From: Nereida sp. MMG025
GTDB taxonomy: Bacteria; Pseudomonadota; Alphaproteobacteria; Rhodobacterales; Rhodobacteraceae
DNA length: 64,000 bases
Assembly (NCBI RefSeq): GCF_021654165.1
Contig: NZ_JAKFZN010000001.1
Location: forward strand, 930,001-994,000
Reading direction: 5' to 3'
This document shows positions 30,632-40,143 of the stretch, one piece after another. Under the pieces are notes generated by a model. That model worked only from the letters and a program-made list of their open reading frames with translations, made no database searches and was not told the origin of the DNA. The position numbers and the translations under genes were made by a program. Position 1 is the stretch's first letter; each line of letters starts with the position of its first letter.

Positions 30632-31514
30632 TACGCCAAGCGATTTACGCGCAGTTGTGTTGATGGTTCTGGCAACAGCTTTTATCGCAGGCACGACTCT
30701 GATGGCCAAAACGCTCGGGACCGACACTTTGGGCCCCCCTTTGCACCCACTTCAGATCAGCCATGGTCGTTTTGTCTTTGCCCTGATTGTATTGGGCACC
30801 TATGTGGGCTGCTTTGGCCGCGCCCAAATCGATCGGCGGCCCGCCATAGGGCTTCATATCGGAAGGACCGTATTGGGATGGGCGGGGGTCACGCTGATGT
30901 TCGCCGCGGCCGCATTTATCCCCCTGGCGGATGCAACGGCGATCAGTTTTCTTAACCCGGTTTTCGGTATGATATTTGCATTCGTGTTCCTTCGGGAAAA
31001 CGTCGGGCCATGGCGGTGGATCGCGGCTATCGTTGCAATGGGTGGCGCCGCTATTTTATTGCGCCCGACACCTGACAGCTTTCAGCCCGCTGCGCTTTTT
31101 GCGTTGGGGGCGGCGTTGTTTTTGGGGTTGGAACTTATCTTCATCAAGAAATTGTCAGCGCGGGAAAACCCGCTTCAAATCCTTTTGGTCAACAATGCTT
31201 TGGGGTGCATCATTGCAACCTGCGCTGTGCTTTTTGTGTTCGTAACGCCCACAATGTCACAATGGATGGCTTTGGCCACGCTTGGTGCCTTGATGGCCTG
31301 CGCACAATTTTGTTTTGTCAGCGCCATGCGACGGGCCGATGCCAGCTATGTTGTGGTGTTCAGCTACGCCACACTGATTTTCGCGACGCTCTATGACTTC
31401 GCGTTTTTCAATCAACGCCCCGATGCCATCAGCATATTGGGCTCGTGCATCATTTTGGCTGGCGCGGTATTGCTGGCATGGCGCGAAGCCGCTGCGCGCG
31501 CGCGCCAGTCCTAA
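30600..31514 (+). CDS. EamA-family (DMT superfamily) transporter
   Basis: 304-aa inner membrane protein with ten predicted transmembrane segments in two EamA repeats. The end of repeat one is visible as ATAISFLNPVFGMIFAFVFLRE, the classic EamA helix 4-5 region. Substrate not predictable; the family mostly exports metabolites. The ATG at 30600 was selected because the upstream open part (from 30510) is not membrane-like. The 3' end shares CTAA with the convergent ABC-2 permease gene. Confidence 0.85.
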   Translation: MTQIRPLSVDSTPSDLRAVVLMVLATAFIAGTTLMAKTLGTDTLGPPLHPLQISHGRFVFALIVLGTYVGCFGRAQIDRRPAIGLHIGRTVLGWAGVTLMFAAAAFIPLADATAISFLNPVFGMIFAFVFLRENVGPWRWIAAIVAMGGAAILLRPTPDSFQPAALFALGAALFLGLELIFIKKLSARENPLQILLVNNALGCIIATCAVLFVFVTPTMSQWMALATLGALMACAQFCFVSAMRRADASYVVVFSYATLIFATLYDFAFFNQRPDAISILGSCIILAGAVLLAWREAAARARQS

Positions 31515-32329
31515 GGTTTCAGGCGGTATCCTGAACGAAACCAAGACCAGCACAAAGTCAAAACGGCGGCGGTCGTGACAGAACAAATCAATAGCCCAAG
31601 CCACGGATCGCTATCAGACACCCCCAAAATCCCATATCGCGCACCATCAATGAGGTAAAAGATCGGGTTCAAATGGCTTAGCGTCTGCATGAAAGGTGGC
31701 AGGCTTGCGACCGAATAAAATGTCCCCGACAAAAAGGCCAAAGGCGTCACGATGAAGTTTGTGATCGCAGCCATCTGATCAAATTTATTGGCAAATGTGG
31801 CCGCTATAATCCCCAAACCACCCATCAAAGCGGCGCCCAAGACAACAAACACCAGCGCCCAAAGGGGGTGGGCGACGCCAATGCCCAAAAACACCAATGC
31901 GCCAAGACCGATGCAAATCGCCACCAACAGCCCACGCGCGATGCCACCCGCTATGTAACCAACCACCATCTCAAGAGCAGAGAGCGGCGGCATGAGCGTA
32001 TCGACGATATTGCCCTGAACTTTGCTGACAAGGATCGAACTGGACGTATTGGCAAAGCTGTTTTGAATGACTGTCATCATCAAAATGCCAGGCGCGATGA
32101 AGGTGATAAACGGCACGCCCATAACATCGCCACGGCGCGGACCGATCGCCAGATCAAACACCAAAAGAAACAAGCCAGCCGTGATCAGGGGCGCCATGAG
32201 GGTTTGTGACCAAACGTTCACAAAACGCCTGATTTCACGTTCCGCGAGGGTCAAAGTCCCGATCCAGTTGATGCGCCCAAACCTGCGCCTGCCCATCTCG
32301 CCTAAATCTGCCACGATCGCTGCCTCCAA
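31511..32329 (-). CDS. ABC-2 type transporter permease
   Basis: 272 aa with six predicted membrane segments. Family signatures include FVNVWSQTLMAPLITAGLFLLVF at the first segment and FLSGTFYSVASLPPF near the fifth. Such permeases export polysaccharides, lipids or drugs and need an ABC ATPase. No ATP-binding gene is next to it here, so its partner must be encoded elsewhere or has been separated. Start choice uncertain: an internal ATG (GEMGRRR) is possible. Confidence 0.85.
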   Translation of the reverse strand: MEAAIVADLGEMGRRRFGRINWIGTLTLAEREIRRFVNVWSQTLMAPLITAGLFLLVFDLAIGPRRGDVMGVPFITFIAPGILMMTVIQNSFANTSSSILVSKVQGNIVDTLMPPLSALEMVVGYIAGGIARGLLVAICIGLGALVFLGIGVAHPLWALVFVVLGAALMGGLGIIAATFANKFDQMAAITNFIVTPLAFLSGTFYSVASLPPFMQTLSHLNPIFYLIDGARYGILGVSDSDPWLGLLICSVTTAAVLTLCWSWFRSGYRLKP

Positions 32330-32439
32330 AAATACCAGCAGTTGCTTGTAACTGCCCTTGGCCCTGCTTAGAATAGGAGGCTGGCAGAGAACTCAAGCCC
32401 TGCGCGCCAGATGCGCGGGCACATTCGTAGGAAGCATGT

Positions 32440-32997
32440 ATGTCCTGGACCGATGAACGCGTCGAAATTTTGAAAAAGATGTGGGGCGAAGGACAATCCG
32501 CCAGCCAGATCGCAAAGGAATTGGGCGGCGTGACCCGCAATGCGGTGATCGGCAAGGTCCACCGTCTGGGCCTGTCCAACCGCGCGGGCGGTGGCACCAA
32601 AGCCGCGGCCAAGGACAAAGCGCCAAAGGCTGAGGCCAAAAAGGCAGCCCCCGCCAGACCGCAGCCCAAGACCGAAAGTGCGGCACCACCCCCGCAACCA
32701 AAACCTGTGGGCGGCCGCCGCGCAATTATTCCAGCTGGCCAGCCCCTGCCGCCACAGCCATCGGCAAATGAGATTAGCCCGGAAGCTTTGGCTAAGGTGA
32801 ATGAGGTCGAAAAGAAATCCAAGAAGATCAGCCTGATGGAGTTGACAGAGCGGACCTGCAAATGGCCTGTGGGCGACCCCGCGACAGAAGATTTCTGGTT
32901 CTGCGGCCTGCCTGTCAAAGCGGGCAAACCCTACTGCGAGGCGCATGTGGGTGTGGCGTTCCAGCCAATGTCATCGCGCCGGGACCGACGCCGTTAA
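32440..32997 (+). CDS. gcrA: GcrA cell cycle regulator
   Basis: 185-aa sigma70 cofactor that in alphaproteobacteria activates promoters carrying CcrM-methylated GANTC. The N-terminal HTH is canonical: MSWTDERVEILKKMW, then SASQIAKELGGVTRNAVIGK (DNA contact). A low-complexity lysine-, alanine- and proline-rich linker spans about 50-105. The C-terminal sigma-binding part has CKWPVGDP and FWFCGLPVKAGKPYCEAH. AGGAAGC precedes the ATG. Single-gene unit. Confidence 0.95.
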   Translation: MSWTDERVEILKKMWGEGQSASQIAKELGGVTRNAVIGKVHRLGLSNRAGGGTKAAAKDKAPKAEAKKAAPARPQPKTESAAPPPQPKPVGGRRAIIPAGQPLPPQPSANEISPEALAKVNEVEKKSKKISLMELTERTCKWPVGDPATEDFWFCGLPVKAGKPYCEAHVGVAFQPMSSRRDRRR

Positions 32998-33050
32998 TTG
33001 CCAGCTGTTGTGCATCTGGCCCGTTGCACCCGCGTTTTGCAAATGTCGGA

Positions 33051-33074
33051 TTGGATATTTTCGAACAAAAGAAG
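33051..33074 (+). repeat. Copy 2 of dispersed intergenic element
   Basis: TTGGATATTTT, C, GAACAAAAGAAG: 23 of 24 bases as at 15381-15404, same orientation relative to the downstream gene. An imperfect inverted repeat with arms GGCGCGTTAA and TTAATGCGCC follows at 33084-33105, just before rimO. Confidence 0.75.
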
Positions 33075-33128
33075 TTTTGGAGTGGCGCGTTAAGGTTAAT
33101 GCGCCGCGGTTTTACTGAGGTTTTCTAG

Positions 33129-34508
33129 ATGTCGCAAAACCCGCCAGATCTGCGCCCCGACCTTGCGCCGCGCATCACAGTCAATGAAACACGTCGCGCG
33201 GGCCAACCCACGCTTGGGATGGTGTCGCTTGGGTGCCCGAAGGCTTTGGTGGACAGTGAGCGGATCCTGACGCGGTTGCGCGCCGAGGGCTATGCGATCA
33301 GCGCGGAGTATGCGGGCGCGGATGCGGTGATCGTCAATACCTGCGGGTTTTTGGACAGTGCGAAGGCCGAAAGCCTGGATGCCATCGGAGAGGCTTTGGT
33401 CGAAAACGGCAAAGTGATTGTCACAGGGTGTCTGGGTGCCGAGCCTGACTACATTCGCGAGCATCATCCTAATATTTTGGCGGTCACCGGGCCGCATCAA
33501 TATGAGCAGGTGCTTGACGCTGTCCATGCGGTCGTGCCGCCATCCCCTGATCCATTCGTCGATCTGCTGCCCGCAACGGGGGTGCGTCTGACCCCGCGCC
33601 ATTACAGCTATCTCAAGATTTCCGAGGGCTGTAACCATAAATGCAAGTTCTGCATCATTCCCGACATGCGCGGCAAGCTGGCAAGCCGTCCAGCCCATGC
33701 CGTGATCCGCGAGGCCGAAAAACTGGTGGACGCAGGTGTGAATGAATTGCTTGTGATCAGCCAAGACACCAGCGCCTACGGGTTGGATATAAAACACCAC
33801 GAAGACCGCGGCCATCGCGCCCATATCACCGATCTGGCCCGTGACTTGGGAGCTTTGGGGGCTTGGGTCAGGCTGCACTACGTGTATCCCTACCCGCATG
33901 TGCGCCAGCTGATCCCGCTGATGGCTGAGGGTTTGATCCTGCCCTATCTGGACATTCCATTTCAACACGCCCATCCCGATGTCTTGCGGCGCATGGCCCG
34001 TCCTGCAGCTGCGGCCAAAACGCTCGACGAAATCGCGGCTTGGCGCGGTGATTGCCCTGATATCACACTGCGTTCGACCTTCATTGTGGGATACCCGGGC
34101 GAGACAGAAGCAGAATTTCAGACCCTGTTGGATTGGCTGGATGAAGCCCAATTGGATCGTGTCGGCTGCTTTCAGTATGAAAATGTCGCTGGCGCGCGCA
34201 GCAATGCGCTTGCAGATCATGTGCCGTCAGAGGTTAAACAGGACCGTTGGGAACGCTTCATGCAAAAGGCACAGGCCATTTCAGCTGCAAAGCTTGCCGC
34301 AAAGGTCGGCACCCAGATGGATGTTATCATCGACGATATTGATGAAGACGGCATTGCAACCTGCCGCACCAAATCGGACGCCCCAGAAATTGATGGCAAT
34401 CTGTTTATCGATGAAGGCACAGATGCCCTGCATGTCGGCGACATTGTCCGCGTGGATGTAGATGAAGCCAGCGAATATGATCTTTGGGGTGTTCTAACCC
34501 GCCGCTAA
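33129..34508 (+). CDS. rimO: Ribosomal protein S12 methylthiotransferase RimO
   Basis: Radical SAM enzyme adding a methylthio group to an aspartate of ribosomal protein S12. 459 aa. The N-terminal UPF0004 domain carries cysteines 36, 72 and 101 for the auxiliary cluster. The radical SAM cluster is CNHKCKFC (Cys168, 172, 175). A TRAM domain ends the protein. [12 protein letters not shown] identifies RimO against MiaB. The 131-nt upstream region holds a copy of the dispersed repeat. Confidence 0.96.
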   Translation: MSQNPPDLRPDLAPRITVNETRRAGQPTLGMVSLGCPKALVDSERILTRLRAEGYAISAEYAGADAVIVNTCGFLDSAKAESLDAIGEALVENGKVIVTGCLGAEPDYIREHHPNILAVTGPHQYEQVLDAVHAVVPPSPDPFVDLLPATGVRLTPRHYSYLKISEGCNHKCKFCIIPDMRGKLASRPAHAVIREAEKLVDAGVNELLVISQDTSAYGLDIKHHEDRGHRAHITDLARDLGALGAWVRLHYVYPYPHVRQLIPLMAEGLILPYLDIPFQHAHPDVLRRMARPAAAAKTLDEIAAWRGDCPDITLRSTFIVGYPGETEAEFQTLLDWLDEAQLDRVGCFQYENVAGARSNALADHVPSEVKQDRWERFMQKAQAISAAKLAAKVGTQMDVIIDDIDEDGIATCRTKSDAPEIDGNLFIDEGTDALHVGDIVRVDVDEASEYDLWGVLTRR

Positions 34509-34844
34509 CCACACGCGCACACATTCCTGCACGTGCCGAAACCTGTCACCGCCCAGATGCTTGCCGCCATACCAACGGGTGACAACAACGATCTGCGCCT
34601 TGCATTGGGCGCGCTCAAGCATCCGCAAAATCACCATGCCTGCGCCTGCTTCGCCATCATCGGTCTTTAAAGGCGTGCCATCAGGCAAGATGACAGCCCA
34701 TGTATTATGGGTCGCTTTGGCGTATTTCTTGGCCCGTTTGAGGTTTTTCAGAAACAGATCAGCTTCGGCCTTGGATGTGACAGGGCCACCCGATACCGCG
34801 TATTTTGAGCCGCGGTCGCTGATCACATTTTCAATCTGGCGCAT
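34494..34844 (-). CDS. IMPACT (YigZ/UPF0029) family protein, short form
   Basis: 116 aa covering only the N-terminal IMPACT domain: [29 protein letters not shown] and [17 protein letters not shown] are the family's hallmark blocks. YigZ proteins are about 200 aa with a second domain, so this is a single-domain variant. Function in bacteria is unclear. The last 15 nt overlap the end of rimO on the opposite strand. Confidence 0.85.
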   Translation of the reverse strand: MRQIENVISDRGSKYAVSGGPVTSKAEADLFLKNLKRAKKYAKATHNTWAVILPDGTPLKTDDGEAGAGMVILRMLERAQCKAQIVVVTRWYGGKHLGGDRFRHVQECVRVWLAAG

Positions 34845-34927
34845 GTTTTCCCTTAGACCCTACGTCACCGCCCCTGTGCAAGAGGAAGGGCTTGCGTCCT
34901 TTTGCGAGAGGCGGTCAAATCTGGGGC

Positions 34928-35587
34928 ATGGCCCAACACGCATCATCAGATTATCCCGCATATAGTTTTCCCGAAAAACTTGCTGATGGCACTGTGCATA
35001 TCGTGGGTATCATCGCAGGCATTGTCGGGACGATTGCCCTTTTGTGGATCACAAAAACGCCTTTGGGCATTGGCGCTGCATGGGTTTATGGCCTGTGTGC
35101 GACACTGGCACTTGGCGCATCGGCTGCATACCACATGACACCTGTAGAGACGTGGCGCGCCACCCTAAGACGCCTCGACCATGCGCTGATCTTTCTTAAA
35201 ATCGCAGGGACCTATACGCCGCTGGTGGTTTTGATCAACACGCCATTTGCCTATGCCATTCTGGCCCTTGTCTGGGGGATTGCGGGATACGGTGTCGTAC
35301 GGAAACTCTTTTTCTGGCGGACGCCAAAAGCGTCATCCGTTTGGCTCTATTTGGGCATGGGCTGGCTCAGCCTGGCACTTGCCAAACCCCTGATCGACAC
35401 GGTCCCGATAACAACTGTGATCTGGGTGGCGGCAGGGGGGCTTTTGTATTCCCTTGGCGTCATTTTCTACAAATGGGAGTCGTTGCGCTTTTCAAACGCC
35501 ATTTGGCACGCATTTGTTCTGGTTGCTTCGGGGTGTTTCTTTTTTGGGATCTACGGCGCAAAAGCGGGCGTTGCAGCCCCGTTATGA
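34928..35587 (+). CDS. Hemolysin III / TrhA family membrane protein
   Basis: 219-aa PAQR-superfamily protein with seven predicted membrane helices. The first conserved block is EKLADGTVHIVGI, then SAAYHM, RRLDHALIFLKIAGTYTP, and near the end SNAIWHAFVLVAS, supplying the histidines and aspartate that form the metal site in the superfamily. Hemolytic activity should not be assumed; bacterial members are linked to membrane energetics. The start was set at 34928 by the position of family homology. Confidence 0.88.
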   Translation: MAQHASSDYPAYSFPEKLADGTVHIVGIIAGIVGTIALLWITKTPLGIGAAWVYGLCATLALGASAAYHMTPVETWRATLRRLDHALIFLKIAGTYTPLVVLINTPFAYAILALVWGIAGYGVVRKLFFWRTPKASSVWLYLGMGWLSLALAKPLIDTVPITTVIWVAAGGLLYSLGVIFYKWESLRFSNAIWHAFVLVASGCFFFGIYGAKAGVAAPL

Positions 35588-35863
35588 TTGCACTTTGAGG
35601 CCATTGAAGCGTTCGGCATTTTCGCAAGTATTGGGGGCAGTGGCCGAACCGTCTTGGTCTTGAAGCCATGTGCTACAGCCTTCGGCCCATTGGCAACCGC
35701 GGCATTTGGTGATCATGCCCGCCCATTCTGCCTGATCAATTTCACCGCCACGTGATTTGCCAGCAAGATCGACGCCTATGGCTTTTGCCATGCGCTGCGC
35801 CAACCAGAAATGTTTGCGTGGATCACCCAGTTTTCGGATTTGTGAAGATCGTGCATCGGTCAT
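35582..35863 (-). CDS. DUF6455-like small cysteine protein
   Basis: 93 aa, cytoplasmic, no signal peptide. CRGCQWAEGCSTWL and a later TCENAE supply four cysteines in a pattern consistent with a metal site. Small proteins of this pattern are widespread in Rhodobacteraceae without known role. The 3' end overlaps the hemolysin III-like gene by 6 nt. Confidence 0.7.
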   Translation of the reverse strand: MTDARSSQIRKLGDPRKHFWLAQRMAKAIGVDLAGKSRGGEIDQAEWAGMITKCRGCQWAEGCSTWLQDQDGSATAPNTCENAERFNGLKVQS

Positions 35864-35956
35864 TTTTCAGGGCCCCTGAACAGAGAAAGCCAACCCTGTT
35901 TCGCACAGTTTTGCGTTTGGTGCGTTGATCTACGTCAAAACCACGCGCTGAATTGG

Positions 35957-36661
35957 CTACAGGCCTCTGACCGTCTGCCGAACAGCTTCAATGCGTTGTG
36001 CGTTGGGCGGATGGGTGCCCAAAAAGCGGTCGCCGGGATCAGGAATACGGTTAAAGAACTCTGCACCGCGCACAGGATCGTAGCCCGCACGCGCTGTAAT
36101 CACGGTACCAAGGCGGTCTGCTTCCAGCTCAAATTCCTTGGAATACGTGCGCGAGCCGACAAGCGCCCCAAGCTCTTGGGCTGATTGCACCGTGCCCGCA
36201 TTCGCGCCTGTGATGGACGCAAGGTTGCCGAAAATCAACGCACCTGCGATGGCGCTTTGACGTTGGCGACCAAGGTGGTTTTCGATGTGATGCGCCGTTT
36301 CATGGCCCAGAACAAAGGCAAGTTCATCTTGGTTTCGCGCCGCTTTCACCAACGCCAGCGTGAACACAATGATGGGGCGGTTATTCTTATCAAGCGTCTG
36401 GAACGCGTTTGGCGGGGCGCGGCGATTGTCATCCAAAACGATCTTGAAATCACAATCCAAACCGCGTGTTTCACGGCGGCACACATCCTCTGCCACAGGC
36501 TCAACCCGCCGGATGATTTCCTGAAAGTTGCGAATTTGCTGGCTCTCCGACAGACGTTGCGGGGCCGGCGCGGTTTTTTGTGTAGGTGGTGGCGTCTGGC
36601 CCTGCGGAACAGGTTGACAGGCCACAGCGACCAGCAAAGACAAAACAGCAATCCAGCGCAT
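35957..36661 (-). CDS. M48-family metalloprotease lipoprotein
   Basis: 234 aa. Lipoprotein signal peptide with lipobox VAVAC, the cysteine at about residue 15, placing it on the periplasmic face of a membrane. The zinc site is HETAHH with the third ligand glutamate in EFELEADRLG. Proline- and threonine-rich linker after the cysteine. The family (Oma1/BepA-like) deals with envelope protein quality control. The ATG at 36661 was preferred to the one at 36673 because GAGGG is 5 nt before it. Confidence 0.9.
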   Translation of the reverse strand: MRWIAVLSLLVAVACQPVPQGQTPPPTQKTAPAPQRLSESQQIRNFQEIIRRVEPVAEDVCRRETRGLDCDFKIVLDDNRRAPPNAFQTLDKNNRPIIVFTLALVKAARNQDELAFVLGHETAHHIENHLGRQRQSAIAGALIFGNLASITGANAGTVQSAQELGALVGSRTYSKEFELEADRLGTVITARAGYDPVRGAEFFNRIPDPGDRFLGTHPPNAQRIEAVRQTVRGL

Positions 36662-36788
36662 CTGCACCCTCATAAACCAGCGTTATTTCTTGGAAGATAG
36701 CAGGTCGGCGGCGAAGGGCCAGCCCTGCTCACAAAGCTGTGCACGGTGCGGCCTTGGAAATTGCGGGGTTTCGCCTAGTTACTCGTCT

Positions 36789-37175
36789 ATGAATGAGCAA
36801 ACCGACCAACCGCTGAAAGTCATCTATAACGGATCTTGCCCGATTTGTTCGCGCGAGGTGAACGGCTATGCAAAATATGCCGCAAACAATGATCTGGATT
36901 TGAAATTCGAAGATTTGAACGATGTTGACCTAAACGCCTATGGACTGGACCGCGACACAGCCGCCAAGCAGTTTCACGTTGATGACGGGCACAAAATTGT
37001 CGGTGGGGTTGATGCGTTCATTCTGTTGTGGTCCCGCATGCCGCGGTTTCGCTTTCTTGCGCGGTTTGTAAGCCTGCCCGTGATCAAACCCATTGCGCGT
37101 GTGGTCTATGACCGTGTTTTGGCGCCTGCCCTGTTTGCCATGCACAAACGCCGTGAGCGGCGTAAAAACGCTTGA
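36789..37175 (+). CDS. DCC-family (DUF393) thiol-disulfide oxidoreductase-like protein
   Basis: 128 aa. The family signature appears as YNGSCPICSREV near the N-terminus, with the CxxC pair. DUF393 proteins are thioredoxin-like and of unknown substrate. LWSRMPRFRFLARFVSLP is the usual second block. First of a plus-strand cluster leading to the HDAC-like gene. The start was placed at 36789 from homology; there is no clear ribosome-binding site. Confidence 0.82.
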   Translation: MNEQTDQPLKVIYNGSCPICSREVNGYAKYAANNDLDLKFEDLNDVDLNAYGLDRDTAAKQFHVDDGHKIVGGVDAFILLWSRMPRFRFLARFVSLPVIKPIARVVYDRVLAPALFAMHKRRERRKNA

Positions 37176-37205
37176 ACCCCTGCCTTGCCCGTCTAAGCTG
37201 GTCTC

Positions 37206-37439
37206 ATGTTTACGATTGAGCACGAGTTTGACGCGACCGTTGTCACCTTGATTGACGATGGCGAAGCCCCCCTGAGCGAGGACGTCACCGTCAACGCATT
37301 CGAAGATTGCGTCACACTAGAGCAATATGATCCGCGCACCGATCAGGTTGTCACCATCCGCCTGTCTATGACGCAGGTGCGCGACATGGGCGCGGCGCTG
37401 GATCTGCCCGAAGGCATGTATGCGATCAAACGAACATGA
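37206..37439 (+). CDS. Conserved small hypothetical protein coupled to the HDAC-like gene
   Basis: 77 aa, acidic, no membrane segment, no cysteine pair. Probably a small beta-rich domain (alternating hydrophobics: TIEHEFDATVVTLIDD, VVTIRLSMTQV). Its stop overlaps the start of the following gene by 4 nt (ATGA), so translation is likely coupled. Not recognised as a known family. Confidence 0.7.
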   Translation: MFTIEHEFDATVVTLIDDGEAPLSEDVTVNAFEDCVTLEQYDPRTDQVVTIRLSMTQVRDMGAALDLPEGMYAIKRT

Positions 37440-38524
37440 CCCAGACCGCTTTTTTCTGGGACGAACGGTGCTTTTGGCATTCAGGCGGGAACTACGCTTT
37501 TACTTTGCCTGTCGGTGATCTGGTGCAACCGCTTGCGGCTGGTGGACTGCCCGAAAGCCCTGAAACGAAGCGCAGGCTTAAAAATCTTATGGATGCAACG
37601 GGTCTGTCGGGCGCAGTGGCCATGCAGTCAGCAGACGCCGCAAGCCCCGAAGATGCGCGGCGCGTCCATCCACAAAGCTATCTGACGTCCTTCAAAGATA
37701 TGTCAGACGCGGGCGGCGGTGAATTGGGACTGCGCACGCCGTTTGGTAAGGGTGGTTTTGAAGGTGCGCTGCTTTCTGCGGGCTTGGCATCGGCGGCTGT
37801 ATCATCTGTTTTGACAGGCAAAACGCGCAACGCCTACGCGCTGTCGCGCCCCCCGGGTCATCACTGCTTAGCTGATTTTCCAAACGGGTTTTGCCTCATG
37901 AACAATATCGCCATCGCGATCGAAGCTGCCCGGGCGAACGGGTTAGCCAAACGATTTGCGGTGCTGGATTGGGATGTGCATCACGGCAACGGGACAGAGG
38001 CGATCTATGCCGACGACCCGGATGTCTTGACCGTCAGCATCCATCAAGATCGCAACTACCCGTTAGACACAGGGGCCTTCACCACAGCGCCCACAAACCT
38101 CAACATTCCCCTACCGCCCGGGGCGGGCCATCGCGTTTATCTGCGTGCGATGGCGCAATTGGCACTGCCTGCGATCCGTGCATTCGAACCCGATATCATT
38201 ATTGTGGCCTGCGGCTATGATGCGGCGGCGATTGATCCGCTGTCGCGCATGCTGGCCAGCGCCGACACGTTTCGCCGGATGACGCGCATGACAATGGATC
38301 TGGCCGATGACATCTGCGACGGTCGTATCGCCATGACCCATGAAGGCGGGTATTCCGAGGTCTACGTGCCCTTTTGCGGCCACGCGGTGCTTGGGGAAAT
38401 GAGCGGCAGCAAAATACACGCCCCCGATCCCATGGCCACCACCATTGCAGCCCGCCAGCCAGATGATCGCTTTGATGCATTTGTCTTTGGACAGTTGGAT
38501 GAAATGGCGGCTGCGCGCGCCTGA
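37436..38524 (+). CDS. Class II histone deacetylase-like amidohydrolase
   Basis: 362 aa. Zinc-dependent deacetylase fold: RPPGHHCLADFPNGFCLMNN holds the catalytic histidine pair, DWDVHHGNGT the zinc aspartate and histidine, and the second half has HQDRNYPLDTG and ACGYDAAAIDPL. Bacterial members act on acetylpolyamines or other acetylamides, or lysine residues; the substrate cannot be told. FFWDERCFWHSGG matches the class II opening. All catalytic residues appear intact. Confidence 0.92.
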   Translation: MTQTAFFWDERCFWHSGGNYAFTLPVGDLVQPLAAGGLPESPETKRRLKNLMDATGLSGAVAMQSADAASPEDARRVHPQSYLTSFKDMSDAGGGELGLRTPFGKGGFEGALLSAGLASAAVSSVLTGKTRNAYALSRPPGHHCLADFPNGFCLMNNIAIAIEAARANGLAKRFAVLDWDVHHGNGTEAIYADDPDVLTVSIHQDRNYPLDTGAFTTAPTNLNIPLPPGAGHRVYLRAMAQLALPAIRAFEPDIIIVACGYDAAAIDPLSRMLASADTFRRMTRMTMDLADDICDGRIAMTHEGGYSEVYVPFCGHAVLGEMSGSKIHAPDPMATTIAARQPDDRFDAFVFGQLDEMAAARA

Positions 38525-38582
38525 CCCTTGAACATCACGCCACATCCCCCGAAATAGGGAACAGACTGCCAAGGAACGCTTC

Positions 38583-39161
38583 ATGCCCAACGCCAACACA
38601 TCCGCTATTGAATTTCTGCAAACGCGCCGTTCGCGCCCTGCCAAAACACTTGGCCTGCCCGTGCCCACCCGCGATGCGCTTTTGCCGCTGTTGGAGATGG
38701 CCGCCCGCACACCCGATCATGGCAAGCTGGAGCCATGGCGCTTTGTGGTGCTGGAACGCGCAGCCCTTCAACGACTGGCGGCGGCTGTCACATCCCACGG
38801 GGACACCGCAGGGATACACCCCGACAAGATCACCAAAATGCACAACCAATTTGCGATGGGACATCTGGCCGTCATGGTCGTGGAAAGCCCGAAACCTTCG
38901 GCCAAAATACCCGCACGCGAACAAACCTATTCAGCGGGGGCCGTGTGTCTTGCGCTCCTCAACGCCGCCCTTGCCTCGGGTTGGGGGGCGAATTGGTTGT
39001 CCGGTTGGGCCAGTCACGACCCGCAGTTTTGCGCCAATCATCTCGGCCTTGCCCCGCATGAACGCGTCGCCGGTTTCATCCACATTGGCACCGAAACAAA
39101 CACCCCGCCCGAACGCCCACGCCCTGATCTGACAGCCATCACAACATGGATCGAGGCATGA
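38583..39161 (+). CDS. Nitroreductase family protein
   Basis: 192-aa FMN-dependent oxidoreductase of the YdjA-like short group. RRSRPAKTL and ARTPDHGKLEPWRFVV give the FMN phosphate contacts, and GAVCLALLNAALASGWGANWL the central helix; GLAPHERVAGFIHIGT is the last block. Natural substrate unknown. Its stop overlaps the next start (ATGA). Confidence 0.9.
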   Translation: MPNANTSAIEFLQTRRSRPAKTLGLPVPTRDALLPLLEMAARTPDHGKLEPWRFVVLERAALQRLAAAVTSHGDTAGIHPDKITKMHNQFAMGHLAVMVVESPKPSAKIPAREQTYSAGAVCLALLNAALASGWGANWLSGWASHDPQFCANHLGLAPHERVAGFIHIGTETNTPPERPRPDLTAITTWIEA

Positions 39162-39850
39162 TATTCGCCTCGTTCTCGGCCGCACTTGCGCAGCTTTCCG
39201 ACAGCCGCTTTATGGCCGTCTTTGCCAAAGGGGTCGGGCTGAACCTTGCTCTTTTAATCGGGGTCTATGCCTGTGTGTTCTGGCTTTTGGGCTGGCTGAT
39301 CCCCGACAGTTTTACGCTGCCCTGGATCGGGACGATTGAATGGGTGGATACTCTGGTCAGTTGGGCTTCGGTGCCGTTGATGATGATCCTGTCCATCTTT
39401 TTAATGGTGCCCGTTGCATCGGCGGTGACGGGACTGTTTCTGGACGACGTGGCCGACGCAGTTGAGGACAAACACTATGCCCATCTTGGTCCGGCCCCGC
39501 GCATAAGCCTTTCGGAAACGGTCCGCGACAGCCTCAGCTTTTTGGGCCTTTTGGTCATGGCCAACCTGTTCGCCCTCATCCTTTATGTTCTGTTTCTGCC
39601 TTTCGCGCCGTTGATCTTTTGGGCGCTAAACGGGTTTCTTTTGGGCCGCGAGTATTTCCAGCTTATCGCAATCCGCCGCTTGGGGCGCAAAGGCGCAAAA
39701 CAGCTGCGCAAGCGTCACGGTTTCACGATTTGGCTGGCAGGCGGGTTGATGGCGATCCCGCTGTCCATTCCATTGGTGAACCTACTCATCCCGATTATGG
39801 GGGCAGCCACCTTTACGCATTTGTTTCACAAACTTACTGCGCAGCCGTAG
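39158..39850 (+). CDS. EI24-domain (CysZ-like) membrane protein
   Basis: 230 aa with four predicted transmembrane helices and a conserved central region FLDDVADAVEDKHYAHLGP. EI24/CysZ proteins include sulfate permeases, but in alphaproteobacteria most are uncharacterised. ATG at 39158 overlaps the nitroreductase stop as ATGA; the ATG at 39146 is in frame but without a binding site. The 3' end overlaps the DUF1467 gene by 17 nt. Confidence 0.85.
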   Translation: MIFASFSAALAQLSDSRFMAVFAKGVGLNLALLIGVYACVFWLLGWLIPDSFTLPWIGTIEWVDTLVSWASVPLMMILSIFLMVPVASAVTGLFLDDVADAVEDKHYAHLGPAPRISLSETVRDSLSFLGLLVMANLFALILYVLFLPFAPLIFWALNGFLLGREYFQLIAIRRLGRKGAKQLRKRHGFTIWLAGGLMAIPLSIPLVNLLIPIMGAATFTHLFHKLTAQP

Positions 39851-40130
39851 GCAGGCCCGATCCGGGCCCCATGCGGTTGAACATATCAATGCTTTCAACG
39901 GTCAAAAGACCCGACAGCAAAACCCCTGCAATCACCGCCCATAGCCCAATGGCCCAAACCGTGGTGATCTTGGCCCGCCTTTTCAACTGCGGGTCAACAG
40001 GTGCCGATTTGTGCGTTCCGGGCACCAGTTCCCCTGCATCGCCCTGCGTGACCAAGCGCAACGGCAGCACGATCAAAAACACCATGAACCAGATCACAGC
40101 GAACAAGACGATGGCAGAGGTGATGGACAT
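39834..40130 (-). CDS. DUF1467 family protein
   Basis: 98 aa with two transmembrane segments (about 4-25 and 58-79). The block WFMVFLIVLPLRLVTQGDAGE is the DUF1467 signature, and the paired KRRAKITTVWAI opens the second segment. Function unknown. Located 13 nt downstream of mce on the same strand, a common arrangement in this group. Confidence 0.88.
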   Translation of the reverse strand: MSITSAIVLFAVIWFMVFLIVLPLRLVTQGDAGELVPGTHKSAPVDPQLKRRAKITTVWAIGLWAVIAGVLLSGLLTVESIDMFNRMGPGSGLPTAAQ

Positions 40131-40143
40131 AAATACGCTCCCT

